From an uncultured Spirochaetaceae bacterium (GTDB taxonomy: Bacteria; Spirochaetota; Spirochaetia; Treponematales; Treponemataceae), in NCBI GenBank assembly GCA_902789325.1, contig CADANN010000004.1, forward strand, positions 1-64,000: 64,000 nucleotides of DNA, given 5' to 3'. Position numbers and translations under genes: made by a program. Shown here in pieces: positions 1-8,245 of this stretch (the first letter of the stretch is position 1; every line of letters begins with the position of its first letter). The notes under the pieces are model-generated. The model saw only the letters and a list, made by a program, of their open reading frames with translations. It had not been told where the DNA came from and searched no databases.

Positions 1-561
1 ACTGAGGCCTTGAATCGCTTGTGCAAAAAACACGAAAACATTTTTGCCGTTCTTGGAAACTGCGACAACGAAGATTTTCTTGAGGAACTGGAAGATGCTG
101 ACATCAGCGTAGAAAAAGCGCTTGTGTTCCATGAAGGTCTTGCTTTTGCTGGTAGTGGCGGTGGAACTTTCTTTACCGGTAAAACTGAATTTGAACGTAC
201 AGAAGATGAATGTATTTCTGATTTTGATATTGTTAAAAACAGTGTTGAGCAGAGTGGGGATTCTTCTCTTTGGAACAGCCTGATTCTGATTAGTCATAAT
301 CCGCCGGTTGGTGACAAAATTGACTCTTTTGATGGTGAACATCACGCAGGAAGCCAGAAGTTTACTGATTTTATCAAGGAAAACAAACCTCTTGCTGTTG
401 TCTGCGGTCATATTCACGAAGGTACCAATATTGAAAAAATTGGTGACACTGTTGTGATTAATCCGGGAAGTCTTGGCGAGGCACAGACTTATGCCTGGCT
501 CGAAGTTGAAAAAGACGGCGACGGCTGGAAGGTTGTAAAGGCTGAAATGCAGAAGCTGTAA
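1..561 (+). CDS. Calcineurin-like metallophosphoesterase (YfcE/MJ0936-like), 5'-truncated
   Basis: The frame is open from base 1, so the N-terminus lies outside the window. The visible part carries the later metal-binding motifs of the calcineurin-like phosphoesterase fold: GNCD near the start, SHNPP in the middle and GHIHEG followed by NPGSLGE near the end. These supply metal ligands and the phosphate-facing His. The first DxH and GD motifs would be upstream. Small bacterial members of this family hydrolyse phosphodiesters in the cytoplasm, but the natural substrate cannot be read from sequence. An AGGAGG site for the next gene begins at the stop codon, so the two are probably co-transcribed. 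The TTG at 10 is not a convincing start because the motif order requires more protein upstream. Confidence 0.85.
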   Translation, partial: TEALNRLCKKHENIFAVLGNCDNEDFLEELEDADISVEKALVFHEGLAFAGSGGGTFFTGKTEFERTEDECISDFDIVKNSVEQSGDSSLWNSLILISHNPPVGDKIDSFDGEHHAGSQKFTDFIKENKPLAVVCGHIHEGTNIEKIGDTVVINPGSLGEAQTYAWLEVEKDGDGWKVVKAEMQKL

Positions 562-568
562 GGAGGCG

Positions 569-1510
569 ATGGTGCGAAAGAAGAGTAAAAAGGCGATATT
601 TGTTTTATCCTCATTTTTGATGATGGCAGGTGGCTTTGCTCAGTCTTCTTTTTCGCACATCAGTCTTGTTACATTCAGAAATAATCTGACTTATACGATT
701 GGCGAGGACACTCAGACTTATACGGCTGAACGTGTTCTCGAACCTTTTTCTATAAATAAATTTGAAACTACTTATACGCTCTGGCATTCGGTTCGCGTAA
801 AGGCTGAAAAAATCGGCTACAATTTTGCGAATCCGGGGCAGGGCGGTTCTAATGGTAAACGCGGTGCTGCTCCAACTGATGATAATTATGCTCAGCCGGT
901 AACTATGATTAACTGGTATGATGCGGTTGTTTGGTGCAATGCTTTGAGTGAGCTTCGCGGCCGTACTCCATGTTACACTTATAACGGCGAAGTAATTCGC
1001 GATTCTGCCGACACTGCCGCTTGTGATTTGTGTGAATGTAACTGGGATTGTGATGGTTACAGGCTGCCAAGTGAGGCAGAATGGGAGTATGCGGCTAGAA
1101 AGACTCGGCTTGGTTTTCAGCGCGGCGACCTTGTAAGCGGGCAGGTCTCTGACGATTCTGAAGAAGGGCTTTTATATGCCTGGACCAGTGAAAATGCAGT
1201 AAGCTCACATAATGTTGGAACTGCCGGTCTTCCATTTGAACCTGGAGAACAGACTTACCCTGCAAGTGGCAATGCTAATGCTGCCGGTCTTTTTGATATG
1301 AGTGGTAATGTAATTGAGTTCTGCTGGGACTGGTTCGAAGATTATACTTCAGAAAACATTCACGGGCCTAAGGTTGGCTTTGAACGAGTAAGCCGTGGCG
1401 GAAGCTGGAGCGAGTACACAATGTTCCTCTACGCCGGCGACCGCTATAGTTACGACCCTAACGAGTGCTATAACTATATGGGCTTTAGAATCTGCTGCTC
1501 AGCGCGCTAA
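569..1510 (+). CDS. Exported SUMF1/FGE-fold (formylglycine-generating-enzyme-like) protein
   Basis: The start is ATG 569 with AGGAGG at 561-566. Residues 1-25 form a signal peptide (basic KKSKK, hydrophobic core, FAQ). The rest has the SUMF1/FGE-sulfatase signature: a PVTMINWYDAVVWCN block, RLPSEAEWEYAAR, SGNVIEFCWDWF and a C-terminal RVSRGGSW...GFRICC. The family is common in treponemes, usually as exported or surface proteins. The paired active-site Cys of true formylglycine-generating enzymes should follow the GGSW segment, but here that stretch reads GGSWSEYT. Oxidase activity is therefore unlikely and a binding or structural role is more probable. Several other Cys (CDLCECNWDC) could form disulfides or bind metal. 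The 3' end overlaps corA on the other strand by 12 nt. Confidence 0.8.
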   Translation: MVRKKSKKAIFVLSSFLMMAGGFAQSSFSHISLVTFRNNLTYTIGEDTQTYTAERVLEPFSINKFETTYTLWHSVRVKAEKIGYNFANPGQGGSNGKRGAAPTDDNYAQPVTMINWYDAVVWCNALSELRGRTPCYTYNGEVIRDSADTAACDLCECNWDCDGYRLPSEAEWEYAARKTRLGFQRGDLVSGQVSDDSEEGLLYAWTSENAVSSHNVGTAGLPFEPGEQTYPASGNANAAGLFDMSGNVIEFCWDWFEDYTSENIHGPKVGFERVSRGGSWSEYTMFLYAGDRYSYDPNECYNYMGFRICCSAR

Positions 1511-2551
1511 TTTCTTTTCCTGTTTTTTTAATTTTTTTGTTTCCGCTTTTACAGTTTTTCTCTGACTTCTGCTCATTTTTTTAGCTTTGCGGATTGCGCT
1601 CATTGTGTCGCGGTTAAAGTTGAGCATCCAGCTGCAGAGGAATACTGAAACAAGACAGATTACTGTTGCGATGATTACTGGAATGTAGCCCGGCAGATCA
1701 TCGAATGGCAGCTTAAAGTTCATTCCAAAGAAGCTGGTTACAAAGGTTGGTGCCATCATTACCAGGTTGATGATTGCCAGCTTTTTCATTACGACGTTCA
1801 GGTTGTTGGAGATGATGGAAGAGTAGGCGTCCATAACTCCAAAGAGAATGTTTGCGTAGGTGTCGGCCATTTCAATAGCCTGGCGGTTATCGATTGTAAC
1901 GCCTTCTACAAAATCAAGGTCATCTTCATCAAACTTAATCAGACGGGTACTTTTCATTTTCATAAGGAGCAGAGAATTGCTCTTAAGAGAAGTGGTAAAG
2001 TAAACCAAAGATTTTTCCAAACCGAGCATCAAGATAATTTCTTTGTTTTCAACTTCAAGTCTCATTTCGTTCTGAATGCTTGTAGAACGGCGGTTGATTT
2101 CCTTAAGGTAACGAAGGAAGTTTAAGTTTGCGCGGTTTATAATGTGAACGATAAATGACGGAAAGTCGTTTAATCGAACGTTGCGTACACGGTTTGCACC
2201 AAAGTCTTTGAGCACTTCGCAGTCTGTCCAGCAGATGGTGATGATTGTTTTTCCCTTAATGATAATGCCGACTGGTCCTGTAAAATAAGGAGTTTCTGCA
2301 GAAGGGTCGTAAAACGGAACCCGGACAATTGTAAGAATGTAGCCAGAATCACCGTCTTCAATTCGTGAAAGCTCATCCGGGTCAAGAATATCGAGAATAT
2401 GATCTTGTTCTATCTGATATTCATCCTGTAAAAGAGTTGATTCATCGCGGGTAACATTGCGTGCATCTACCCAGAGAGGAAGTTTTGTGTCTATATCGTC
2501 TTTCTTGGTCTTAGTAAACTGGCCATCAATCTGCTGCCAATATGTAATCAT
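1499..2551 (-). CDS. corA: CorA-family divalent metal (Mg2+/Co2+) channel
   Basis: This 350-residue protein has the CorA layout: a large acidic, helical N-terminal cytoplasmic domain (about 1-285) and two C-terminal membrane helices. The diagnostic GMNF motif (SFFGMNFKLPF, near residue 275) ends the first helix, and a basic tail rich in Lys/Arg follows. CorA pentamers conduct Mg2+ or related cations across the inner membrane and are gated by metal bound to the cytoplasmic domain. The start is ATG 2551 with a GAGG ribosome site upstream. A probable sigma70 promoter lies at 2749-2721, so the transcript would carry a leader of about 165 nt containing a small ORF. The family is clear; the exact cation is not. 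Confidence 0.9.
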   Translation of the reverse strand: MITYWQQIDGQFTKTKKDDIDTKLPLWVDARNVTRDESTLLQDEYQIEQDHILDILDPDELSRIEDGDSGYILTIVRVPFYDPSAETPYFTGPVGIIIKGKTIITICWTDCEVLKDFGANRVRNVRLNDFPSFIVHIINRANLNFLRYLKEINRRSTSIQNEMRLEVENKEIILMLGLEKSLVYFTTSLKSNSLLLMKMKSTRLIKFDEDDLDFVEGVTIDNRQAIEMADTYANILFGVMDAYSSIISNNLNVVMKKLAIINLVMMAPTFVTSFFGMNFKLPFDDLPGYIPVIIATVICLVSVFLCSWMLNFNRDTMSAIRKAKKMSRSQRKTVKAETKKLKKQEKKLAR

Positions 2552-2612
2552 TTTGAACCTCGTTATTTAAAACAATTTTAGAGGCCTCACTGATTTTGAA
2601 GAAACTAGAAAA

Positions 2613-2684
2613 TTAGAAATGCTTTTTCAGGAGGCTGAGATTTGAAATTATTGAACATATGGGGTAATGGGATCCACCGTCCAT
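2613..2684 (-). CDS. Candidate 23-residue leader peptide (upstream ORF of corA)
   Basis: The minus strand has AGGAGG (2695-2690), a 5-nt spacer and ATG at 2684, then 23 codons to TAA at 2615-2613. The peptide starts MDGGSHYPIC and ends LLKKHF. It lies about 30 nt after the predicted transcription start and 61 nt before corA. The ribosome site is the best in the neighbourhood and sits in one arm of a perfect 10-bp inverted repeat. The other arm is inside the ORF (codons for SLLK). This resembles a regulatory upstream ORF, but coding has not been shown and the peptide matches nothing I recognise. Confidence 0.35.
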   Translation of the reverse strand: MDGGSHYPICSIISNLSLLKKHF

Positions 2685-2698
2685 AAACGCCTCCTGAA
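2626..2698 (-). promoter_or_regulatory. Inverted repeat that can mask the leader-ORF Shine-Dalgarno
   Basis: TTCAGGAGGC (2626-2635) and GCCTCCTGAA (2689-2698) are perfect reverse complements, 53 nt apart. In the corA leader RNA the arm at 2698-2689 contains AGGAGG, and the arm at 2635-2626 would pair with it. Translation of the small ORF, or a ligand, could decide whether the hairpin forms. The sequence between is unusually GC-rich for this region. Confidence 0.5.
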
Positions 2699-2720
2699 TA
2701 AAAGATGAATTAATAAATTT

Positions 2721-2749
2721 ATTTTACTGTATTTTTTCTGAGCATTCAA
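2721..2749 (-). promoter_or_regulatory. Sigma70-type promoter for the corA leader
   Basis: On the minus strand, TTGAAT (2749-2744), a 17-nt spacer and TAAAAT (2726-2721) give near-consensus -35 and -10 boxes. The predicted start is near 2714. Confidence 0.55.
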
Positions 2750-2868
2750 GCGAATTTTTCTAACTGGGGTTCTTAAATATAAATATTTGTTATAACTAAA
2801 AGTTTTTTTCCAGAATTTGTCCGAAAAAGCCTTGCGAAACCTAATTTATAGGTGGAGGAAAAATAATC

Positions 2869-4932
2869 TTGAGACGAAGTTTTGTTGGTTTTTGGAATTG
2901 CTGGAAAAAGGGTTTGATTATGACCTGTTTGACTTTTGTGGTTTGTTATTTTGCGGTGGCGCAGACTACGGGTTATAGCTGGGATTTTTCAGACTGTGAG
3001 CTCAAGGACATTCTGTTTGCGGTATCTGTGGATACTGGGATTTCAATTGTACCTGATGACACTGTCAGTGGTAAGGGAGACTTGAAATTTGCAGGCGGAG
3101 ACTTTGATGCGGCTTTTGAAGCTTTTTTGAAGAGTAACAGACTTTTTGTGCGAAAGGAAGGCGACGTTTGGACTGTTAGCAGAATTTATGTGTCTGTAGA
3201 GAATGGGTGTTTTTCTCTTGAGGCTTATGATTTACTGCCTGTACAGATTGTCGAAAAACTTTCGATGGTGATGGAACGCGTAGTGACGTTTGATTCATTG
3301 CCTGCTCAGAGGATTTCGGTTCATTTTAAGGAGGTCGGTGAGAATATCCTGCTGGAAAGTCTTGCTAAACGTTTTGGTAGTTATAGCGTTGAGCAGAATG
3401 TTTCCGGATATCATTTTGTGAAAAACAATGAAGTGCGACGCACTGAAGGTTTTTCGGGAGTGGCACGAATCGAAAGTACAGGTGACGGCGGATTTTATGT
3501 GGATGTTGAGGATTGCAGGTTTTCTGTGGTTTTGAATCATTTGTTTTCTGACATAAATACTCCATATGAAAAATCTCCTTTTAAAAAAAGCTTTTGCCTG
3601 CTGTCTGATGCGGATGTGAAGATTCAGAGGTCTGTTTTCGTTGGTGTGGATTTTGCAGATACTCTAGGTCTTCTTTGCGCTCAGTGCGGTTTTGATTTTG
3701 TTGTTGAAAACAGCATCTTCTACATCTTTTCTAATCCGAGTTCCCGCGCGGAACTTGTGAGTGGTAAAAGACGCTGGAGCAAATACACTCTGCAGTATAC
3801 AAGGTCTCAAGATTTTTTCTCCTTCATTTTTAAGCGGGTTGGCAAATTAGAAGTTATTGCTCTTCCTGATGATTATTCGTTTTTGTGTCTGGCGAGCGAT
3901 AAGGAAAATGCGGTTATTAAAAACTTGATTTCCGAAGTTGATTTGAAGCAAAAACTTTATGTGGTGAATCTTAAGTATCTTAAGCCAGCGGAATTTCTGG
4001 AACATCTGCCACCTTCTGTTGAACGGTCATCACTTTTTATGGCTGATGATTCGGCCCAGCTTTATTTTAAGGGAACTGAAGCGGCTTATAAAAATCTGAG
4101 TGAGCAGCTAGAGGTGTGTGATCAGCCTTTAAAAAGAATCAGCTATGATCTTTTGATTTTGCAATATGATGAGACTTCAAAAAATAACTGGTCTTCAACT
4201 TTTGGAGCAAAGCGGCTTTCAATGGGTGAGCGTAATGGTGTTACTGCAGTGCTTGGCTCTGTGCTTGGGCTTAACCTTAATGTGGTTACTTCATTCGGGC
4301 TGGGTTTTGCCGCTGAACTTCAGGCATCAATCGAAGAAAGTAAAACTCGGGTGTATGCAGATACAACATTGCATGGAGTTTCAGGGCGTGAGATTCATTT
4401 TCAAAATACGAATACTTTTCGCTATCGTGACAATAATGTTGATCCGCAAACTGGAACTCCTATTTATTCCGGGGTTACGAGGGAAATAGCTTCTGGTATC
4501 AAAATTGATGTAGTGGGTTGGGTAAGTGGGGACGGCATGATTACGAGTAAGGTAACGGCTTCTGTTTCGCGAAGGGGAAATGATACTTCAGCGTCTACTG
4601 GAAATCCGCCTCCTACTTCTGAAAAACTTGTTACCACAGAAGTTTGTGGTAAGAGTGGAGAGCCGGTAGTTTTGAGCGGACTTGTTCAGACTGCAGAAAG
4701 TGAGCAGGAAAAACGAACTCCTTTGTTTTCGAAAATTCCGATTATCGGAAATCTATTTAAGGCAAAAGAAAAAACAAGGGAAAATATGCAGATGGTAATT
4801 TATCTTGTGCCTCATGCAGAAGATGCGGCTTTAAGTATTTATGAAAAAAAATATGACTCTGAATGGGCCAAAGAAAAAATGGAAAGAATAATCGATGATT
4901 TGGGGAGACTGGCATATGAACAGCAGATTTAA
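2869..4932 (+). CDS. gspD: Type II secretion secretin (GspD-like outer-membrane channel)
   Basis: This 687-residue protein starts at TTG 2869 with GGAGG at 2854-2858. Residues 1-31 form a signal peptide ending AVA-Q. An N0-like domain follows (about 35-110: SWDFSDCELKDILFAVS), then ring-building N domains, and the secretin barrel domain lies in the last 250 residues. Its signature is LSGLVQTAESEQEKRTPLFS followed by KIPIIGNLF and, near the end, MVIYLVPH. Secretins form the multimeric outer-membrane gate of type II secretion and type IV pilus machines. The downstream genes are the matching ATPase, platform and major pseudopilin, which favours type II. The stop codon overlaps the next start by 17 nt, implying coupled translation. 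Confidence 0.9.
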   Translation: MRRSFVGFWNCWKKGLIMTCLTFVVCYFAVAQTTGYSWDFSDCELKDILFAVSVDTGISIVPDDTVSGKGDLKFAGGDFDAAFEAFLKSNRLFVRKEGDVWTVSRIYVSVENGCFSLEAYDLLPVQIVEKLSMVMERVVTFDSLPAQRISVHFKEVGENILLESLAKRFGSYSVEQNVSGYHFVKNNEVRRTEGFSGVARIESTGDGGFYVDVEDCRFSVVLNHLFSDINTPYEKSPFKKSFCLLSDADVKIQRSVFVGVDFADTLGLLCAQCGFDFVVENSIFYIFSNPSSRAELVSGKRRWSKYTLQYTRSQDFFSFIFKRVGKLEVIALPDDYSFLCLASDKENAVIKNLISEVDLKQKLYVVNLKYLKPAEFLEHLPPSVERSSLFMADDSAQLYFKGTEAAYKNLSEQLEVCDQPLKRISYDLLILQYDETSKNNWSSTFGAKRLSMGERNGVTAVLGSVLGLNLNVVTSFGLGFAAELQASIEESKTRVYADTTLHGVSGREIHFQNTNTFRYRDNNVDPQTGTPIYSGVTREIASGIKIDVVGWVSGDGMITSKVTASVSRRGNDTSASTGNPPPTSEKLVTTEVCGKSGEPVVLSGLVQTAESEQEKRTPLFSKIPIIGNLFKAKEKTRENMQMVIYLVPHAEDAALSIYEKKYDSEWAKEKMERIIDDLGRLAYEQQI

Positions 4933-6343
4933 GTTTGTTCTGACACCGGCATACTGCCTTTTTAATGGTGTTGCGGTGCTTGAGCAGAACGGGGCTTCCA
5001 TTAGTTTTTTGATCGAAAATGAACAGAATGAAATTCTGAAAGCAAGATTAAAGAGGGCTTTTGAAAATCATCTTGGAATGATTCGAAAGCTGAAGGATTG
5101 TCCTGAAATATATAGAAGAATTCCTGCAGTAGAATTTATGGCGGGAACCAGGAATCAGCTTAGAAAATGTGTTTCAAGGCTGTACAGTACGCAGGGCATG
5201 CAGTCAGAGGGGATGAATGTTTCTTCTGAGCTGTCAGCATCGTCAGATACTGAAAAAAATCAACGCGAGGCTGCTGCAGTGCTTTTGCTCGACAGCATTT
5301 TGAATGAGGCAAGGCTTCGCAAGGCTACAGATATTCACATTGAGCAGAACTGTGTACGGCTTAGAGTAAATGGCCAGCTGGAAAAACTTCTGGAACTTCA
5401 AAGTGAAAAAGGTACGGAGCTTGTTCAGAGAATCAAACTGCTTGCCGGAATGAATGTAATTGAAAAAAGACGCTGCCAGGACGGTCATTTTGTATACGGA
5501 AATCAAAATCCGTTTTTTCTTCGTGTCTCAACAATGTCAGTGATTGGTGAAAATTATGTTGGTGAGGAATCTGTTGTAATAAGACTTCTGGATACTTCTC
5601 GTATTCCGCTTGAACTTGATCGGCTTGGCTTTAATCTTGTGCAACTGGAACGACTTGAGTTTCTTTCCCATGAGCCGAACGGACTTATTCTTGTTTGTGG
5701 TCCAACGGGTTCTGGTAAATCAACAACAATTGCTTCGATTCTTGTTGATATAGAAAAGAGTTGCGGTGGTGTACTGAAAATCCTAAGTCTTGAAGATCCA
5801 CCTGAATATGTAATTCCGGGCGTAACTCAAGTAAAGGTTGATGAGAGAAATGGATTTTCCGAAGCTCTTAATCATATTTTCAGACAGGACCCAGACATAA
5901 TTATGATTGGAGAGATTCGAGATGAAGAGAGTGCTGGGGCTGCGTTGCGGGCGGCTCTTACTGGGCACCTTGTTTTTGCAACTCTGCATGCAGGAAATGT
6001 CGGTGAAGCAATTTTGCGTCTTGAAAATCTGGGATTACCAAGAAAGTTGTTTTGTCCGGTTATCCGTGCTGTGATTTGCCAGGAACTGGATTTGTCGAGA
6101 GAAAAAAATCAGCTTTATGCAGATGTTGCAGAACCAAAAGAATCATTTTCTTCCATGTGCATGAGAGCTGAATCGGTAGACGACTTTGATTTGATTTTTG
6201 AACATTACACAAATTATCAGGATGTATTACAGGAAAGTATGAGAGAGCTTTCGGAAAAACAGACAATAGAAAAAACACGCCGCAGACTTCCATATTTCAG
6301 AGGAGGAAAGAATGCAAAGAGAATTCACGGAAGTGCTGTATGA
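4916..6343 (+). CDS. gspE: Type II secretion assembly ATPase (GspE-like)
   Basis: ATG 4916 is preferred over the in-frame ATG 4895 because GGGGAG (4902-4907) sits 8 nt before it. The protein is about 475 residues. The N-terminal third is a weakly conserved adaptor region. The hexameric secretion ATPase domain has Walker A GPTGSGKST at about residue 262, the Asp box around LSLEDPPEYV, Walker B DIIMIGEIRDEES near 326-338 and the His box TGHLVFATLHAGN. The four-Cys zinc insertion of many GspE proteins is not visible. It powers pseudopilus assembly at the inner membrane with GspF and GspG, encoded next. It overlaps gspD by 17 nt and gspF by 32 nt. Confidence 0.92.
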   Translation: MNSRFKFVLTPAYCLFNGVAVLEQNGASISFLIENEQNEILKARLKRAFENHLGMIRKLKDCPEIYRRIPAVEFMAGTRNQLRKCVSRLYSTQGMQSEGMNVSSELSASSDTEKNQREAAAVLLLDSILNEARLRKATDIHIEQNCVRLRVNGQLEKLLELQSEKGTELVQRIKLLAGMNVIEKRRCQDGHFVYGNQNPFFLRVSTMSVIGENYVGEESVVIRLLDTSRIPLELDRLGFNLVQLERLEFLSHEPNGLILVCGPTGSGKSTTIASILVDIEKSCGGVLKILSLEDPPEYVIPGVTQVKVDERNGFSEALNHIFRQDPDIIMIGEIRDEESAGAALRAALTGHLVFATLHAGNVGEAILRLENLGLPRKLFCPVIRAVICQELDLSREKNQLYADVAEPKESFSSMCMRAESVDDFDLIFEHYTNYQDVLQESMRELSEKQTIEKTRRRLPYFRGGKNAKRIHGSAV

Positions 6344-7199
6344 ACTTTTCGTTCGTCAAAATCTTTCGCTTTCTCATAGCCTTTTGATAATGAGCAGAAA
6401 ACCAAAAAAAGACAGAGTAAAGCTTGCAGCTGAAACAATTTATTCTGCTTTGGAACGAGGAAGTGTTTTTTCGAGCGCCTTAAAAATCTGCGACGCAGTA
6501 CGTTTTGATGATGTTTATATTTCTTTCATTTTGCTTGCGGAAAAAAATGGGGATCTGAAATCGACTGTGTCATATCTAAAGGAAAAACTTACTCGTGAAA
6601 ATGAGCAGTCTAAAAAACTTATTGGCGCTTCGATATATCCAGCTTTTGTAATTGTTCTGGCTGTGGCATCAAGTGTGTTTATTGGACTTTATACCGATAC
6701 AGCGGATTTTTCACTGCTTGCAAAATATGTGGGAGTTTTTTTTCTTCTGTGTGTTTGTGTTTATTTTGTGATTTTCAAAATGCTTGGTGATGACAGACTT
6801 TGTGAAGCATTTACAGCCGTAGATTTTCTTCTCAGAAATGGAATCGAACTTTCTGAAGCAGTGGGATGTGCAGTACAGATTGCAGGCCCTTCTGGTAGTA
6901 TCGGAAAAATCTTTGAAAATGCGAGAATCAAACTGAGCTATGGCATGGATTTACAGACCGCCTTTGATTGTAAAGATAACAGGCAATTTTCAGAGATTTT
7001 TTATTATGCAGACACAGGTGGGAGTCAGCTTGATTTGTTTTCAAGAATTGCGGCTGCCCTTTCTGCTAAAAATGAACGCAGGAGAACAATCTGTCTTTCA
7101 CTTGTTGAGCCTGTATTTATTGTTATGACCGGTGGATTCATTCTGATGATCTTGATGACGTTTTTTATGCCGCTCATCAATGATATCAGCTGGATATAA
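6312..7199 (+). CDS. gspF: Type II secretion inner-membrane platform protein (GspF-like)
   Basis: This 295-residue protein starts at ATG 6312 after GAGGAGG. It has the T2SSF layout: a cytoplasmic helical domain (1-95), a membrane segment near 100-120, a second at about 130-150, a second helical domain, and a C-terminal membrane helix (FIVMTGGFILMILMTFFMPL). It is shorter than the usual 400 residues, with a brief first domain. GspF-type proteins couple the ATPase to pseudopilin polymerisation. Its position between gspE and gspG supports the call. Confidence 0.87.
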   Translation: MQREFTEVLYELFVRQNLSLSHSLLIMSRKPKKDRVKLAAETIYSALERGSVFSSALKICDAVRFDDVYISFILLAEKNGDLKSTVSYLKEKLTRENEQSKKLIGASIYPAFVIVLAVASSVFIGLYTDTADFSLLAKYVGVFFLLCVCVYFVIFKMLGDDRLCEAFTAVDFLLRNGIELSEAVGCAVQIAGPSGSIGKIFENARIKLSYGMDLQTAFDCKDNRQFSEIFYYADTGGSQLDLFSRIAAALSAKNERRRTICLSLVEPVFIVMTGGFILMILMTFFMPLINDISWI

Positions 7200-7222
7200 A
7201 ACTTTTCTAGGGGAGGAAATCT

Positions 7223-7726
7223 ATGAATAAAAAGAATAGGAGGCTTTTTCATGGATGTACGAGTTTACAGAAATGCTTTGCAGAAAAAGCAGAGGGATTT
7301 ACTTACGTGGAGACAATCGCCGTTATTGCAATCGGTGCTGTGCTTACAGCGGGAAGCATTTTTTCGGCAACGAAAGTTATCGCGTCTGCAAGGAAAACGG
7401 CAGCAAAGACGCAAATCGAACAATACAGCACTGCGTTACAAACCTACTTCATCGACTGTGGAAGATTCCCAACAAGCGAACAGGGCTTGCGAGCCTTATG
7501 GGAAAAGCCAGTTCTCTATCCGGTACCAGAAAGTTGGGACGGACCATACCTTGACCGTGAACCCGGCAATGATCCGTGGGGAACCGATTTTGAGTATCTC
7601 AGCTCTGAAAGTTCCCCTATGCCGTCAGAGGTTCCTGAGGGCTTGCCCTATGTACTTATCTCATACGGTGCAGACAAAAAGGAAGGTGGAAAAGGAGATG
7701 CAGGTGATATCTATTCCTGGAAATAA
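7223..7726 (+). CDS. gspG: Major pseudopilin (GspG-like)
   Basis: ATG 7223 follows GGGGAGG. A 24-residue basic leader ends in AEG, and the mature protein begins FTYVE, a prepilin-peptidase site with Phe at +1 and Glu at +5. A hydrophobic N-terminal helix (VETIAVIAIGAVLTAGSIF) follows. The globular part has GspG hallmarks: FPTSEQGLRALWEKP, the DPWG motif and YVLISYGADKKEGG near the end, which in known GspG binds calcium. The prepilin peptidase needed to process it is not encoded in this window. The 3' end overlaps the next small gene. Confidence 0.92.
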   Translation: MNKKNRRLFHGCTSLQKCFAEKAEGFTYVETIAVIAIGAVLTAGSIFSATKVIASARKTAAKTQIEQYSTALQTYFIDCGRFPTSEQGLRALWEKPVLYPVPESWDGPYLDREPGNDPWGTDFEYLSSESSPMPSEVPEGLPYVLISYGADKKEGGKGDAGDIYSWK

Positions 7727-7901
7727 AAACTTTACAGTACTGGCTGTTATTTGCTGCATGTCAGTTGGAATGATGCTTTGTGCAATGCTTTCTCAGAGAC
7801 GCAGCACAATCAAGCTTTATGAAAAGAAACTTGAAAGAACTGTTTCTTCAATTGAGGAACGAAATGTGGAGGAAGCCGGAGCAACTTATGAGGTTTACTG
7901 A
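7704..7901 (+). CDS. Small single-span membrane protein in the secretion operon
   Basis: The frame is long, but the start that fits a ribosome site is GTG 7704 with AAGGAG at 7692-7697, giving 65 residues (ATG 7698 is too close to the site). One membrane helix (FTVLAVICCMSVGMMLCAML) is followed by a short, charged, probably helical tail. It overlaps gspG by 23 nt and the next gene by 14 nt. Its size and position suggest a minor secretion-system subunit, but there is no pseudopilin cleavage site and I do not recognise the family. Confidence 0.6.
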   Translation: MISIPGNKNFTVLAVICCMSVGMMLCAMLSQRRSTIKLYEKKLERTVSSIEERNVEEAGATYEVY

Positions 7902-8244
7902 TGTAATTGTTCTTTTCGTAATTCTCGGTGTTTTTTCGCCGGTATTTGCCGGTGAGATTACTGCACTTAGAAAAATGGATTGCCGTATTGAACAGTTACG
8001 GGAAGAGAATGATTCGCTCAGTTTTATTTCTGAAAGCTTTTACAAAACTTGTGAGGGGAGAGGTTTTTCTTCGCTTGAGGAATGGAAAAGTGTTTGTAAA
8101 AGATTGTGGCAGCTGGAAAGTATTGATTGGGAATATGTTTCGTATGGAATGGCTGATGAGGGGCAACTGATTTGTGGTAGGTGGAGTGGAAGTGATGGTG
8201 TAAAAAAGATTTATTGCAGAAAACGTAGTCCGTTTGGGGGCTGA
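7888..8244 (+). CDS. Small exported or membrane-anchored protein of the secretion operon
   Basis: ATG 7888 has GGAG six nt upstream, giving 118 residues. The N-terminus (MRFTDVIVLFVILGVFSPVFA) is a signal peptide or anchor with a possible cut after VFA. A short coiled-coil-like stretch (ITALRKMDCRIEQLREEND) and a small Trp/Cys-containing domain follow. It has no type IV pilin E5 motif. Overlap with the preceding gene and a 1-nt gap to the next imply coupled translation. The role could match one of the missing minor components, such as a GspM-like or GspC-like subunit, but this rests on position alone. Confidence 0.6.
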   Translation: MRFTDVIVLFVILGVFSPVFAGEITALRKMDCRIEQLREENDSLSFISESFYKTCEGRGFSSLEEWKSVCKRLWQLESIDWEYVSYGMADEGQLICGRWSGSDGVKKIYCRKRSPFGG

Positions 8245-8245
8245 T

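Larger units (their letters stand above)
2552..2868. other. 317-nt divergent intergenic region between corA and the secretion operon
   Basis: No long gene fits here. On the minus strand it holds a good promoter (2721-2749), a 23-codon ORF (2613-2684) and a 10-bp inverted repeat (2626-2635 with 2689-2698) that would hide that ORF's ribosome site. The stretch 2750-2850 is AT-rich and must contain the plus-strand promoter of the secretion operon. TATAAC near 2790 is a possible -10, but no convincing -35 was found. Confidence 0.6.

Noticed and set aside
2626-2700. TPP riboswitch-like CTGAGA and GGTAAT words on the plus strand
   Set aside because: The ACCTGATC core and the P2/P3/P4 pairings of the TPP aptamer are missing, and the minus-strand ORF with AGGAGG explains the block better.
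2667-2708. 13-codon ORF on the plus strand
   Set aside because: No ribosome site and no downstream partner in phase.
7251-7901. 216-codon frame overlapping gspG
   Set aside because: Its first 150 codons run through gspG in another frame. Only the end from GTG 7704 has a ribosome site and a membrane helix.
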